In this document: positions 54,270 to 63,405 of the stretch, piece by piece
Position numbering within the stretch: position 1 is the first letter of the stretch
Layout of the letters: the number at the start of each line of letters is the position of its first letter
Source of the DNA: Flavobacterium sp. WV_118_3
GTDB taxonomy: Bacteria; Bacteroidota; Bacteroidia; Flavobacteriales; Flavobacteriaceae
NCBI RefSeq assembly: GCF_039778605.1
Contig: NZ_CP156060.1
Location: forward strand, 3,100,001 to 3,164,000
DNA: 64,000 nt
Direction of reading: 5' to 3'
Notes under the pieces: model-generated
Seen by the model: the letters and a program-made list of their open reading frames with translations, nothing else
What the model was told of the DNA's origin: nothing
Database searches by the model: none
Program-made: the position numbers and the translations under genes

Positions 54270-54470
54270 TTATAGTGGTCCGGTCATAGGGTTGAATTCG
54301 GTGGTATAGTGTCCTTTACTGGAGTTCACACAAAACGTGCAGCTCAATGGATTGTTGGTTAGCAGTACGTCTGTACCACCGCCACCGTTGATTCTTTTTA
54401 ATTCTTCTCCGTTAAGTTCCGCTACGGAACTTTTATAGAAGAATAGCATGTCGATTCTTTGATTTTTCAT
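54270..54470 (-). CDS. RiPP precursor, CTFC core
   Basis: 66 residues. Leader MKNQRIDMLFFYKSSVAELN then GEELKRINGGGG; core with LSCTFCVNSSKGHYTTE: two Cys in CxxC and many Ser/Thr. Confidence 0.85.
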   Translation of the reverse strand: MKNQRIDMLFFYKSSVAELNGEELKRINGGGGTDVLLTNNPLSCTFCVNSSKGHYTTEFNPMTGPL

Positions 54471-54555
54471 AATTCTCGTTTTATTTAGTTACTAGATATC
54501 CTGTTCAAAATACTTTTTGAATGCAATCTTAACCACGAGGAATCTGATCAATCGG

Positions 54556-54717
54556 CTATTGCTTTTTTTGAGGCTTTGCTGTAAAAAATCGGGTTACAGC
54601 CCTAAAAAATCGCTTCACCGAAGCATAAAATCGAGATTCTTGTACCGCTTCGTCATTCAATTCGACGATGGTGTTCTTTTTAAATCGCGACGGGTTGATC
54701 ATTTTTTTCGTTTTCAT
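54556..54717 (-). CDS. Leader-bearing small gene without a GG site, cationic C-terminus
   Basis: 53 residues. Start MKTKKMINPSRFKKNTIVEL then NDEAVQE matches the family leader, but where GG is expected the sequence continues SRFYASVKRFFRAVTRFF and ends with Lys-rich residues. Either a decayed precursor or one that has gained a basic amphipathic tail. It is the most upstream family member on the minus strand. Confidence 0.5.
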   Translation of the reverse strand: MKTKKMINPSRFKKNTIVELNDEAVQESRFYASVKRFFRAVTRFFTAKPQKKQ

Positions 54718-54984
54718 GGTTTCTTTTAAATTTTCTGCTGTAACGTCCCGTACTATGAAATGTTTTCATTCCTGGAACGCCATTAATTTTCAGTTTGTGA
54801 TTGGCGCAAGTATGGTTTTGTTGTAACCATTCGAATGGCGCAATACGGCCTGAATAAATTCGGTTCATTCGGATCCGATACGAGTCGGTTCCTGAGCATT
54901 TTACCCATTTAGGGCTTAAAATTTACCAACGAAAGAAGGGAGTGAGTGGGTCTTTAGAAAGGAGGGAACTTTTTGTATCAAAGC
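54718..54984. other. Non-coding region upstream of the minus-strand precursors
   Basis: About 270 bases with no supported gene. It should contain the promoter of the leftward precursor transcript, but I could not identify a convincing -7/-33 pair on the minus strand. Confidence 0.4.
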
Positions 54985-55014
54985 TTGGCTTTAATAAATA
55001 AAAAGTTATCTTTG
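54985..55014 (+). promoter_or_regulatory. Promoter for a candidate small RNA
   Basis: TTG (54985-54987), 19 bases, then TATCTTTG (55007-55014): a near-consensus Bacteroidota promoter pointing right, with no gene on that strand for more than 2 kb. Confidence 0.5.
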
Positions 55015-55019
55015 TAAAG

Positions 55020-55101
55020 ATACTCCAACCTATAATTTGTTGGATTTCGTTTTGTAATTCATTCTATAAAACAGGGCCTTCCACGCTCTGTTTTATTTTT
55101 T
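55020..55101 (+). ncRNA. Candidate ~80-nt intergenic small RNA
   Basis: Between the promoter at 54985-55014 and a terminator-like hairpin (55068-55094 plus T-tract) there is a short non-coding segment with a 5' hairpin TCCAAC-N9-GTTGGA (55024-55044). No ORF of note. It lies between the precursor genes and the large regulator gene. Not matched to any known RNA family. Confidence 0.4.
55068..55101 (+). terminator. Terminator hairpin of the candidate small RNA
   Basis: AAAACAGGGC (55068-55077), 7-base loop, GCTCTGTTTT (55085-55094) with one G-T pair, followed by ATTTTTT. Confidence 0.65.
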
Positions 55102-55260
55102 ATGCCTTTTGTGTTTTTTGAGTAGCTACTCATATTAGAAATACTTTCGCTACCTAAAAACCCATCCGTTAATGTTTTTAAAATGTTCTGATCAAATCAT
55201 TTCATTTCTCATTCATCAACAGGACAAAGTAAAGCCGTTTTTTTTTCTCCCACAAACAAA

Positions 55261-55292
55261 CAATGCCTATTTTTATAAAAAAACAGGCATTG
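55261..55292 (-). terminator. Probable terminator of the TPR-HTH regulator
   Basis: CAATGCCT (55261-55268) and AGGCATTG (55285-55292) form a stem downstream of the minus-strand regulator stop at 55342. The loop is long and the U-tract interrupted, so confidence is moderate. Confidence 0.45.
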
Positions 55293-55341
55293 TTTAAGGT
55301 GTTATTGTTTTGACTTTCAGATCGTTACAAAAAATATCATT

Positions 55342-57198
55342 TTATAATGTACTTTCTTCTTTATGTTTCATTTCTTCTATTTTTTTGATGTAAATCGATG
55401 GTGTAATACCTGTTGCCGCCTTAAAATATTTGGTAAAAGAGTCGGAACTTTTATAGCCAATCTCATCGGCAATCGAACTTACCGAGTACGCCCGTAACTT
55501 CGAATTGTTCTTTAATTCCAATATTACATAGTTAATCCGAAGCTCATTAATATAGGTACTAAAGCTTTTTCCAAGCTCATTGTTCACAATCTTGGACAGA
55601 TAGGCCGTATTGGTTTTTAATTTTTTGGCCACATTATGTAGCGTACAGTCCTGTCGGAGGAAGTATTTCTTTTCCTGAAGTTTTTCCAGTTTTTCCAATA
55701 TATCATTTACCCGCTCATCTTTAATGATAAAGGTTGCATCGGTAGGCACAACATCCTGATGCGCAATCGTTTCGCTTTCTACATCAAAGGTTTCTTGCGA
55801 TTCCAGAGGTTCTTCCAGTGGAACTTCTCTTGCTCCGGATTCCGCTGTCTCAATAATGTCTTCTTCCTTGCTAATGGTTATGTTTGGAATAAGCTGACTT
55901 TCGAGGATGTCTTCTTTTGTCTTACTTTTTGTTGTTTTTTCCTGTTCTTCTAATAGCTTTTTAGCCTCGAAATCGTTGATCTTCCCAATCAAAATATCAA
56001 ATTTCTCCTGGTTGACTCTTGCGTTTCTCTTATTTCGGAAATAGAAAAAGCCTAAAAATCCGATTAACAATAAAACCGCAACAATCAGAATGTTTTTTTG
56101 TTTTACCTCATCAGTCTTTTCCTTATCAATCTTTTCAATGTCGATTTTATGTAAATCTTCCAGTGTTCCGATTTTTTTTGCCGATTTTTTGGAGTTTTCA
56201 TCAATAAACTTCTGATAATAAAAGTTCGATTGTCCAATACTATCTATCGCTTTATAGTTTTCGGCCAGCAATTTGTAATAATCCGTTAGCTCTTCCGGTG
56301 CAAAGTCCGATTTATTCTGTTTGGATAAACCAGCCTTTAGTACTCGGTTCGATTCATTATACTGCTTCTGTTCGCTCCTTAAACCGGCCAAGCTTAGCAT
56401 TACTGTGGCTTCGATCCGTTTGTTTTTGATTTTAATCGCTTTTTGCAAGGCTTCATTCAAAACCGCTTCGGTGTCTTTGTAGTCTTTTTTCTTTAAAAAG
56501 CTCAATCCTTTTACGTTTAGGAAATAGACTTCCAGTTCTTTATCGTTTGCCGCTTTGCAATAGTCCAACCCCTTATTGATATAAATCATCGACGAATCCG
56601 GCTGGTTCATTTTCAGATAGGTCTTCGCGATTTTGAGTTCCAGCGAGGCCCGTTCTGATTTGGAAATATCGTCGTTGTTCAAATATCGTTTAAAAACTGC
56701 CAGTGCTTCACTGTGTTTCCCGATTTCGTATTTGATATTCGCAATACTAATACTGATGCTCCGAACGCTATAGGAATCTTTTAATTTATTAGCCAGTTGA
56801 AGTGCTTCGTTGTACAATAATAAGGCCTGTTCAAAATTGTAGGTCTGGTAGAGTAAACTCGCTTTGTTGATCTTGGCTCGCAAAACCAGATTCTGGTTAT
56901 TGGCTCCGTAGGCCTTGATAATCGCTTTGTCACAAAAATAAAAAGCGCTATCGGTTTCCGATAACGTCATACATACATACCCCAAATAATTATACGCAAT
57001 GATTACATCGTTGTCTTCTTTTTGCTTTTCACTAATCGACAAATACCGATGAATGTATTTTTTGGCCAGCGCCGGATTGCTGTAAATATATTTCTGAATA
57101 GAATCTTTTAACTGATTCTTTGTATCTGTTGCTAAAATCGATTGAAAACTCAATAGAAATGCACAAAGAAAAACTCTTTTTAGTAGGGAAAGCAACAT
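55342..57198 (-). CDS. TPR-sensor, membrane-spanning AraC-type regulator
   Basis: 618 residues: a signal peptide (to about residue 23), six or so tetratricopeptide-like repeats (about 30-350; for example NYLGYVCMTLSETDSAFYF and LLYQTYNFEQALLLYNEALQ), one membrane helix (about 372-390), an acidic linker (400-500) and a C-terminal AraC DNA-binding domain (about 505-612). This periplasmic-TPR/cytoplasmic-HTH layout is common in Bacteroidota. It diverges from a plus-strand precursor gene and flanks the array, so precursor control is likely. A truncated paralogue lies at 45273-45950. Confidence 0.88.
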   Translation of the reverse strand: MLLSLLKRVFLCAFLLSFQSILATDTKNQLKDSIQKYIYSNPALAKKYIHRYLSISEKQKEDNDVIIAYNYLGYVCMTLSETDSAFYFCDKAIIKAYGANNQNLVLRAKINKASLLYQTYNFEQALLLYNEALQLANKLKDSYSVRSISISIANIKYEIGKHSEALAVFKRYLNNDDISKSERASLELKIAKTYLKMNQPDSSMIYINKGLDYCKAANDKELEVYFLNVKGLSFLKKKDYKDTEAVLNEALQKAIKIKNKRIEATVMLSLAGLRSEQKQYNESNRVLKAGLSKQNKSDFAPEELTDYYKLLAENYKAIDSIGQSNFYYQKFIDENSKKSAKKIGTLEDLHKIDIEKIDKEKTDEVKQKNILIVAVLLLIGFLGFFYFRNKRNARVNQEKFDILIGKINDFEAKKLLEEQEKTTKSKTKEDILESQLIPNITISKEEDIIETAESGAREVPLEEPLESQETFDVESETIAHQDVVPTDATFIIKDERVNDILEKLEKLQEKKYFLRQDCTLHNVAKKLKTNTAYLSKIVNNELGKSFSTYINELRINYVILELKNNSKLRAYSVSSIADEIGYKSSDSFTKYFKAATGITPSIYIKKIEEMKHKEESTL

Positions 57199-57329
57199 AT
57201 TTTAACAGGTTTTTGTATAACAAAAATAACATTTTTTTATTAAGAAAAATTTATTTATAACAAACTGATTCACAAATGTTTACAAATTCAAAAAACAGTA
57301 TTTTTTTTATAAATTTAGGCATACTTGAC

Positions 57330-57360
57330 TTTGATTATCAGGCTTTTAGGTCTAGTTTTG
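57330..57360 (+). promoter_or_regulatory. Consensus promoter of the plus-strand precursor
   Basis: TTTG (57330-57333), exactly 19 bases, TAGTTTTG (57353-57360): a full match to the Bacteroidota TTTG-N19-TAnnTTTG promoter, 26 bases before the ATG at 57387. Confidence 0.75.
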
Positions 57361-57386
57361 AATCAACAAATAAAAACCCACACACC

Positions 57387-57566
57387 ATGAAAACTACAAA
57401 AAACAATTTACTTGCGTTCAAAAAAACATCAATTGTTGAACTATCAAAAAGCGACTGTTCTAAAATAAAAGGCGGTAACGATGTTACCGATCCAATCACC
57501 GATCCGGACCGAAGCGGAATCTATTCCTTACTGTGTCCGACCACTCACCCCACAAGACCGAATTAA
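57387..57566 (+). CDS. RiPP precursor on the opposite strand, Asp/Pro-rich core
   Basis: 59 residues. Leader MKTTKNNLLAFKKTSIVELS then KSDCSKIKGG. Core NDVTDPITDPDRSGIYSLL then CPTTHPTRPN: a single Cys, repeated DP units. The only family member on the plus strand, with its own promoter and terminator, divergent from the regulator. It may be co-regulated with, or be an autoinducer for, that regulator (inference). Confidence 0.85.
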   Translation: MKTTKNNLLAFKKTSIVELSKSDCSKIKGGNDVTDPITDPDRSGIYSLLCPTTHPTRPN

Positions 57567-57573
57567 AACACTG

Positions 57574-57600
57574 AGAGCCTCGATTGAGGCTCTTTTTTTT
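57574..57600 (+). terminator. Terminator of the plus-strand precursor
   Basis: AGAGCCTC (57574-57581), GATT loop, GAGGCTCT (57586-57593), then seven T. Confidence 0.88.
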
Positions 57601-57661
57601 GCCCCTGTGTTAAACTTATTCTAATGCAATGACCGAAATCGCAAATGCCGTTTTAAATACC

Positions 57662-57669
57662 TAAATTTG
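57662..57669 (+). promoter_or_regulatory. -7 element of hemB
   Basis: TAAATTTG matches TAnnTTTG, 23 bases upstream of the hemB ATG. No clear -33 box. Confidence 0.45.
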
Positions 57670-57680
57670 CGACACACTAA

Positions 57681-58667
<987 letters not shown>

Positions 58668-58671
58668 TCCC

Positions 58672-59061
58672 ATGAAAAAGACGCTACTTATCCTGGGTTG
58701 CATGACGCTTTTAGCCGCTTGTAACAAAAAAGAAGAAAAAAAAGAAAGCCTGTATCCGGAAGTTAAAAAAACGCAAGCCCAGTTAACACTGGAATTAGGA
58801 CAGGAGGTTTTCGATGGTAAAGGGATGTGTTATTCCTGTCATAAACCCGATCAGAAAGTGATTGGCCCCAGTATTGCCGAAATTGCCAAAATCTATAAAG
58901 AAAAAGGTGCCAGTATCGTTGATTTCCTAAAAGAAAAAGGAGAACCTATTGTCGATCCGTCGCAATATTCCGTGATGAAAACCAATTTTGCCATTACCAA
59001 AAATCTTCCCGAGGAAGAATTGGTGGCCTTGGAAGCCTATATTTTGAGTCACGCGAAATAA
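58672..59061 (+). CDS. Lipoprotein c-type cytochrome
   Basis: 129 residues with a lipobox (TLLAACN) and one haem c site CYSCH, followed by the distal Met candidate in YSVMKTNF. A class I monohaem cytochrome of the periplasm. It starts four bases after hemB, so co-transcribed; a terminator follows. Confidence 0.92.
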   Translation: MKKTLLILGCMTLLAACNKKEEKKESLYPEVKKTQAQLTLELGQEVFDGKGMCYSCHKPDQKVIGPSIAEIAKIYKEKGASIVDFLKEKGEPIVDPSQYSVMKTNFAITKNLPEEELVALEAYILSHAK

Positions 59062-59067
59062 GAATAG

Positions 59068-59096
59068 AAAAAACCGGTTTTACAACCGGTTTTTTT
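59068..59096 (+). terminator. Intrinsic terminator
   Basis: AAAAAACCGGTT (59068-59079), 4-base loop, AACCGGTTTTTT (59084-59095). Confidence 0.88.
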
Positions 59097-59146
59097 ATGC
59101 AAACTTTTGATTTGCAACCTAAAAACGAAACCGATATCTTTACGCC

Positions 59147-59617
59147 ATGGACACTATTTTTATAAAAACACCCCTTGGAATCGCAAAAATAGAAGGCGAT
59201 GCAAACGGTATTTCCGTTATATCGGTGCATCAGGACGGATTGGTTTCCGAAAGTATTCCGGAGCATTTTCAGGAAGCTGTTTCCCAGCTAAACGAATATT
59301 TCGACGGACAACGAAAAACGTTCACCTTTACACTCAATCCTAAGGGAACCGATTTCCAGCAAAAAGTATGGCAGGCACTTTTGGAAATACCCTACGGAAA
59401 AACCATGTCCTATCTCGAATTATCTAAAAAACTGGGCGATGTAAAAGCCATTCGCGCCGTGGCTGCTGCCAATGGTAAAAATCCGATTTGGATTGTCGTT
59501 CCCTGCCACAGAGTAATTGGTTCCGATGGTTCGCTAACTGGTTATGCCGGCGGATTATGGCGGAAACAATGGCTGTTGGAACACGAAAATCCGGTAAAAC
59601 AGGAAAGCCTTTTTTAA
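59147..59617 (+). CDS. ogt: Methylated-DNA-protein cysteine methyltransferase
   Basis: 156 residues with the active-site motif IVVPCHRVIG and the helix-turn-helix segment around GKTMSYLELSKKLGD. Repairs O6-alkylguanine by irreversible transfer to Cys. Length matches single-domain Ogt. Confidence 0.95.
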   Translation: MDTIFIKTPLGIAKIEGDANGISVISVHQDGLVSESIPEHFQEAVSQLNEYFDGQRKTFTFTLNPKGTDFQQKVWQALLEIPYGKTMSYLELSKKLGDVKAIRAVAAANGKNPIWIVVPCHRVIGSDGSLTGYAGGLWRKQWLLEHENPVKQESLF

Positions 59618-59687
59618 ATCCTTCCGAAACCGAAAAAAATCCGATAATTTCCTTAAATTCGTAAGATACGTTACAAATTCCGTGCTT

Positions 59688-60845
59688 ATGAAGTTTCTGA
59701 AAAAATTCCTGCTGTGGTTTTTAATCATCCTTACCGGTATCATTATCCTGATGTATATTTTCGATGTCGATTATTTGCTTCGCGCGGTCAGGACTATTTA
59801 TTTCAAAGGGTATACCACTGCTTTTCTGGACGATTATAAGGAATTTCCAAACCGCGAAATCAAAAAAGGAACCGCGCAACCGTGGGCAATCGCCAAAGAT
59901 TATAACAGCGTTCCCGCTACGGAAATACTCAACAAAAATCATAAGGAACTTCAAACCGTTGCCTATCTGATCATCAAAAATGACAGTATCTGGCACGAAA
60001 GTTATTTCGACGGTTACGGAAAAGATTCCAAATCCAATTCCTTTTCGATGGCCAAGAGTATTGTTTCGGCTTGTCTGGGGAAAGCAATCATGGATGGAAA
60101 AATTAAAAGTCTCGATCAGAAAGTATCCGATTTCTTCCCGGAATTAAAAGGGAAATATGCCAAAGAGGTAACGGTAGGCGATTTGTCATCCATGTCATCC
60201 GGCTTAAGCTGGGATGAACATTATTATAGCCCGTTTTCCATTGTAACCCGCGCTTATTTTGACAACGATCTCAAAAAGGTCATCTTAGGACTGGAAGTAA
60301 ACGAAGCGCCCGGAAAAAGCTTTAAATACCTGAGTGGCGCAACCGAATTACTCGCAATGGTTATCGAAAAAGCCACTGGTGAATACCTGTCGGATTATAT
60401 GTCAAAAAATTTCTGGCAACCCATGGGTGCCGAAAACGAAGCCTTATGGCAATTGGATCATGCACCCGACGGAATTGAAAAAGCCTATTGTTGTATTGCC
60501 AGTAATGCCCGCGATTTTGCCCGTTTCGGAAAATTATACCTGCAAAACGGAAAATGGAATGAAAAACAATTGTTGGACAGTACTTTTGTCGCAAAATCGA
60601 TTACACCACGTTTTCCGGAATCGCCCGAATATGGCTATGGCTGGTGGTTGCATAATTACCTTGGAAAGAAAATGTACTATATGAGAGGTCATTTGGGACA
60701 ATTCGTTATCGTGGTTCCGGAAGACAATGTTATTATTGTCCGCCTGGGGCATCTAAAAGGCCTTCAAACCGAAACCGATCCGCATAGTAACGATTTTTAT
60801 GTGTATGTGGGTGAAGCCTATAAAATGCTTGAAAAAAGAAAATAA
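59688..60845 (+). CDS. Beta-lactamase-family serine hydrolase
   Basis: About 385 residues; N-terminal membrane anchor (FLLWFLIILTGIIILMYIF), then the class C beta-lactamase fold: SxxK nucleophile in SFSMAKSIV, a Y-containing second motif near YYSPFS, and a third box near MRGHLGQF (H-x-G). Likely an esterase, peptidase or amide hydrolase rather than a true beta-lactamase. The in-frame GTG at 59682 is less likely than the ATG at 59688. Confidence 0.85.
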   Translation: MKFLKKFLLWFLIILTGIIILMYIFDVDYLLRAVRTIYFKGYTTAFLDDYKEFPNREIKKGTAQPWAIAKDYNSVPATEILNKNHKELQTVAYLIIKNDSIWHESYFDGYGKDSKSNSFSMAKSIVSACLGKAIMDGKIKSLDQKVSDFFPELKGKYAKEVTVGDLSSMSSGLSWDEHYYSPFSIVTRAYFDNDLKKVILGLEVNEAPGKSFKYLSGATELLAMVIEKATGEYLSDYMSKNFWQPMGAENEALWQLDHAPDGIEKAYCCIASNARDFARFGKLYLQNGKWNEKQLLDSTFVAKSITPRFPESPEYGYGWWLHNYLGKKMYYMRGHLGQFVIVVPEDNVIIVRLGHLKGLQTETDPHSNDFYVYVGEAYKMLEKRK

Positions 60846-60863
60846 CAGAATACACTATAAGCC

Positions 60864-61577
60864 ATGTTAGAAAAAATAAGATTGGAAAACATTCTTTTTC
60901 TGGATATTGAAACCGTTCCCGAAGAAGAAAATTTTAACGACTTAGACGAAACCAAACAGGAACTGTACAGCCTGAAAACACAATACCAGCGTAAAGACGA
61001 TTTTACCCCGGAGGAATTTTATGAACGCGCCGGAATCTGGGCCGAGTTTGGAAAAATCATCTGTATATCAGTGGGGTATTTTACCATTCGCGGCGACATC
61101 CGCCATTTTAGAGTAACATCTTTTTTTGGGGATGAAATCAAAATATTAAAAGATTTCAGCAATTTGCTGGCGAATCATTTTAACCAGCCGCAACATATAC
61201 TCTGCGGTCACAATGCCAAGGAATTCGATTTTCCGTTTATCGCCCGCCGAATGATTATCAACGGGATATCGATTCCTCCCAAACTGAATCTTTTCGGAAA
61301 AAAACCGTGGGAAGTGCCACACCTGGATACGATGGAATTGTGGAAATTTGGCGATTTTAAACATTTTACGTCTTTAAAACTACTCACAAACATTCTGGGT
61401 ATTCCGTCACCAAAAGACGACATCGATGGTAGTCAGGTAGGTCATGTATATCATATCGAAAAAGATATCGACCGGATTATTCGCTATTGCGAAAAAGACG
61501 TCATTGCCGTAGCGCAGATCCTGTTGCGTTTTCGCCGGGAAGATTTATTGGTGGAAGACGAAATCGTCTTTGTTTAA
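60864..61577 (+). CDS. Predicted 3'-5' exonuclease (PolB-exonuclease-like)
   Basis: 237 residues with RNase-H-fold DEDD motifs: FLDIETVPEE (Exo I, DxE), HNAKEFDFPFIARRM (Exo II), and a C-terminal YCEKDVIAVAQ (Exo III Asp). Resembles the predicted 3'-5' exonuclease family related to DNA polymerase B. Role in DNA repair or RNA processing unknown. Confidence 0.85.
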   Translation: MLEKIRLENILFLDIETVPEEENFNDLDETKQELYSLKTQYQRKDDFTPEEFYERAGIWAEFGKIICISVGYFTIRGDIRHFRVTSFFGDEIKILKDFSNLLANHFNQPQHILCGHNAKEFDFPFIARRMIINGISIPPKLNLFGKKPWEVPHLDTMELWKFGDFKHFTSLKLLTNILGIPSPKDDIDGSQVGHVYHIEKDIDRIIRYCEKDVIAVAQILLRFRREDLLVEDEIVFV

Positions 61578-61578
61578 T

Positions 61579-61586
61579 TACCTTTG
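61579..61586 (+). promoter_or_regulatory. -7 element, near-leaderless transcript of the ABC gene
   Basis: TACCTTTG matches TAnnTTTG and ends only five bases before the ATG at 61592, so the mRNA may begin at or near its start codon. Confidence 0.45.
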
Positions 61587-61591
61587 CACTA

Positions 61592-63280
61592 ATGAAAGCG
61601 CCTCTTTTACAACTACAAAATGTAACGGTTTCGTTCCGCAAAGAAGGAAACTGGACACCTATTGTCAAAAACAGCCGGTTTGACCTGTATGAAAATGAAA
61701 TTCTGGGCATTGTGGGCGAATCCGGATCCGGAAAATCGGTGACCTCACTGGCCATTATGGGACTTTTACCCAAAGCGATTGCAAAGGTTAGCGAAGGTGA
61801 AATTATACTGGACGGTAAAAATATCGCTGCTTTATCCGAAAAAGAATGGCAAAAATTAAAAGGGAACGATATTGCCATGATTTTCCAGGAGCCTATGAGT
61901 TCGTTGAATCCATCGCTGAAATGTGGTCCGCAAGTCGCCGAAATCCTGGCACAACATACCCATTTATCCCAAAAAGAAATCCGACAGGAAGTACTTTCAC
62001 TATTTGAAAAGGTGAAATTACCCAATCCCGAGAGTATTTATAACAAATACCCGCACCAGATTTCGGGCGGGCAAAAACAGCGTGTGATGATCGCTATGGC
62101 GATTGCCTGTAAACCGAAAATTCTAATTGCCGACGAGCCTACTACCGCACTGGATGTGACGGTTCAAAAGGAAATCATCCAGCTTTTAAAAGAACTGCAG
62201 CAACAAACCCGGATGAGTATTATTTTTATCTCACACGATTTGTCGCTGGTTTCCGATATTGCCAATCGCGTATTGGTGATGTATAAAGGCGAGATTGTAG
62301 AACAGGGCGAAGCACAACAGATTTTTAAAAACCCACAGCACAATTATACCAAAGCCTTAATCGCGTCGCGCCCTTCATTGGAATACCGCGCCAAACGATT
62401 GCCTACGATTCAGGATTTTTTAAACGACACCATTGATACGGCTGTTATTACCGCTGAAGACCGAGCCGAAAATCATAAAAAAATGTATGCCCAAACACCG
62501 ATTTTGGAAGTACAAAACATAGAAAAAGAATATTTTTCGACAGCCGGTTTGTTTGGCAAAAAAACAACCTTTAAGGCGGTCGACGATGTTAGTTTTAAAA
62601 TTTATGAAGGCGAAACTTTAGGTCTTGTCGGCGAAAGCGGTTGCGGAAAATCCACGTTGGGAAATGCTATTTTACAGCTGGACAAAGCCACAGCCGGTCA
62701 TATTTTATATAAAGGAAAAGATATTACAAGGCTTTCGACAACTGAGATCCGTACGCTCCGAAAAGAAATTCAAATTATTTTCCAGGATCCCTATTCTTCG
62801 TTAAATCCCCGGATTCCCGTTGGAAAGGCGATAATGGAACCTATGAAAGTACACGGCTTATATAAAAACGATGCCGAACGCAAACAAAAAACAATCGAAT
62901 TACTGGAAAGAGTCGGTTTAGGAGAAGACTATTTTAACCGTTATCCACATGAATTTTCCGGTGGTCAACGGCAACGGATCGGAATTGCGCGTACGATTGC
63001 TTTACAACCTAAAATTATTGTTTGTGACGAATCGGTTTCGGCACTCGATATTTCCGTTCAGGCGCAGGTTCTGAATCTGCTAAATGAATTAAAAGAAAAT
63101 TTTGGCTTTACCTATATTTTTATTTCACACGATCTGGCCGTCGTTAAATATATGTCGGATCAGGTGTTGGTAATGAATAAAGGAAAAATAGAGGAAATTG
63201 GCGATGCCGACGCGCTTTATGCCCATCCGCAAAAAGAATATACCAAAAAACTGATTGCCGCTATTCCGAAAGGGAATTAA
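61592..63280 (+). CDS. Fused tandem ABC ATPase for peptide/nickel-type uptake (Opp/Dpp, YejF-like)
   Basis: About 562 residues with two complete ATPase domains. First: GESGSGKSV Walker [13 protein letters not shown] signature, [14 protein letters not shown]alker B. Second: [36 protein letters not shown]-terminal oligopeptide extensions ([22 protein letters not shown]) are typical of the OppD/OppF class. No permease or binding protein is adjacent. The open frame extends to 61487, but the -7 box and fit to the family favour 61592. Confidence 0.92.
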   Translation: MKAPLLQLQNVTVSFRKEGNWTPIVKNSRFDLYENEILGIVGESGSGKSVTSLAIMGLLPKAIAKVSEGEIILDGKNIAALSEKEWQKLKGNDIAMIFQEPMSSLNPSLKCGPQVAEILAQHTHLSQKEIRQEVLSLFEKVKLPNPESIYNKYPHQISGGQKQRVMIAMAIACKPKILIADEPTTALDVTVQKEIIQLLKELQQQTRMSIIFISHDLSLVSDIANRVLVMYKGEIVEQGEAQQIFKNPQHNYTKALIASRPSLEYRAKRLPTIQDFLNDTIDTAVITAEDRAENHKKMYAQTPILEVQNIEKEYFSTAGLFGKKTTFKAVDDVSFKIYEGETLGLVGESGCGKSTLGNAILQLDKATAGHILYKGKDITRLSTTEIRTLRKEIQIIFQDPYSSLNPRIPVGKAIMEPMKVHGLYKNDAERKQKTIELLERVGLGEDYFNRYPHEFSGGQRQRIGIARTIALQPKIIVCDESVSALDISVQAQVLNLLNELKENFGFTYIFISHDLAVVKYMSDQVLVMNKGKIEEIGDADALYAHPQKEYTKKLIAAIPKGN

Positions 63281-63290
63281 CCGCAGGATT

Positions 63291-63352
63291 ACACCTGACA
63301 GGTTTTAAAAACCTGTCAGGTGTTGGGAAACTGTTGAGAAACCTGTCAGGTA
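63291..63352. repeat. Palindromic ACCTGACAGGT repeats
   Basis: ACACCTGACAGGTTTT (63291-63306) is followed by its near-complement (63308-63323), and AAACCTGTCAGGTAT recurs at 63339-63352. Such short dyad clusters resemble intergenic REP-like elements; whether they are dispersed in this genome cannot be seen here. Confidence 0.6.
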
Positions 63353-63353
63353 T

Positions 63354-63387
63354 AAAAAAGCCTGTTCGAAATCGAACAGGCTTTTTT
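63354..63387. terminator. Bidirectional terminator
   Basis: AAAAAAGCCTGTTCGA (63354-63369), AA loop, TCGAACAGGCTTTTTT (63372-63387), between convergent genes. Confidence 0.9.
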
Positions 63388-63405
63388 ATAAAATACGGCT
63401 TTGTA

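Noticed and set aside
61487..61591. 35-residue N-terminal extension of the ABC ATPase
   Set aside because: It overlaps the exonuclease gene, is basic and low-similarity in appearance, and a -7 box sits just before ATG 61592.
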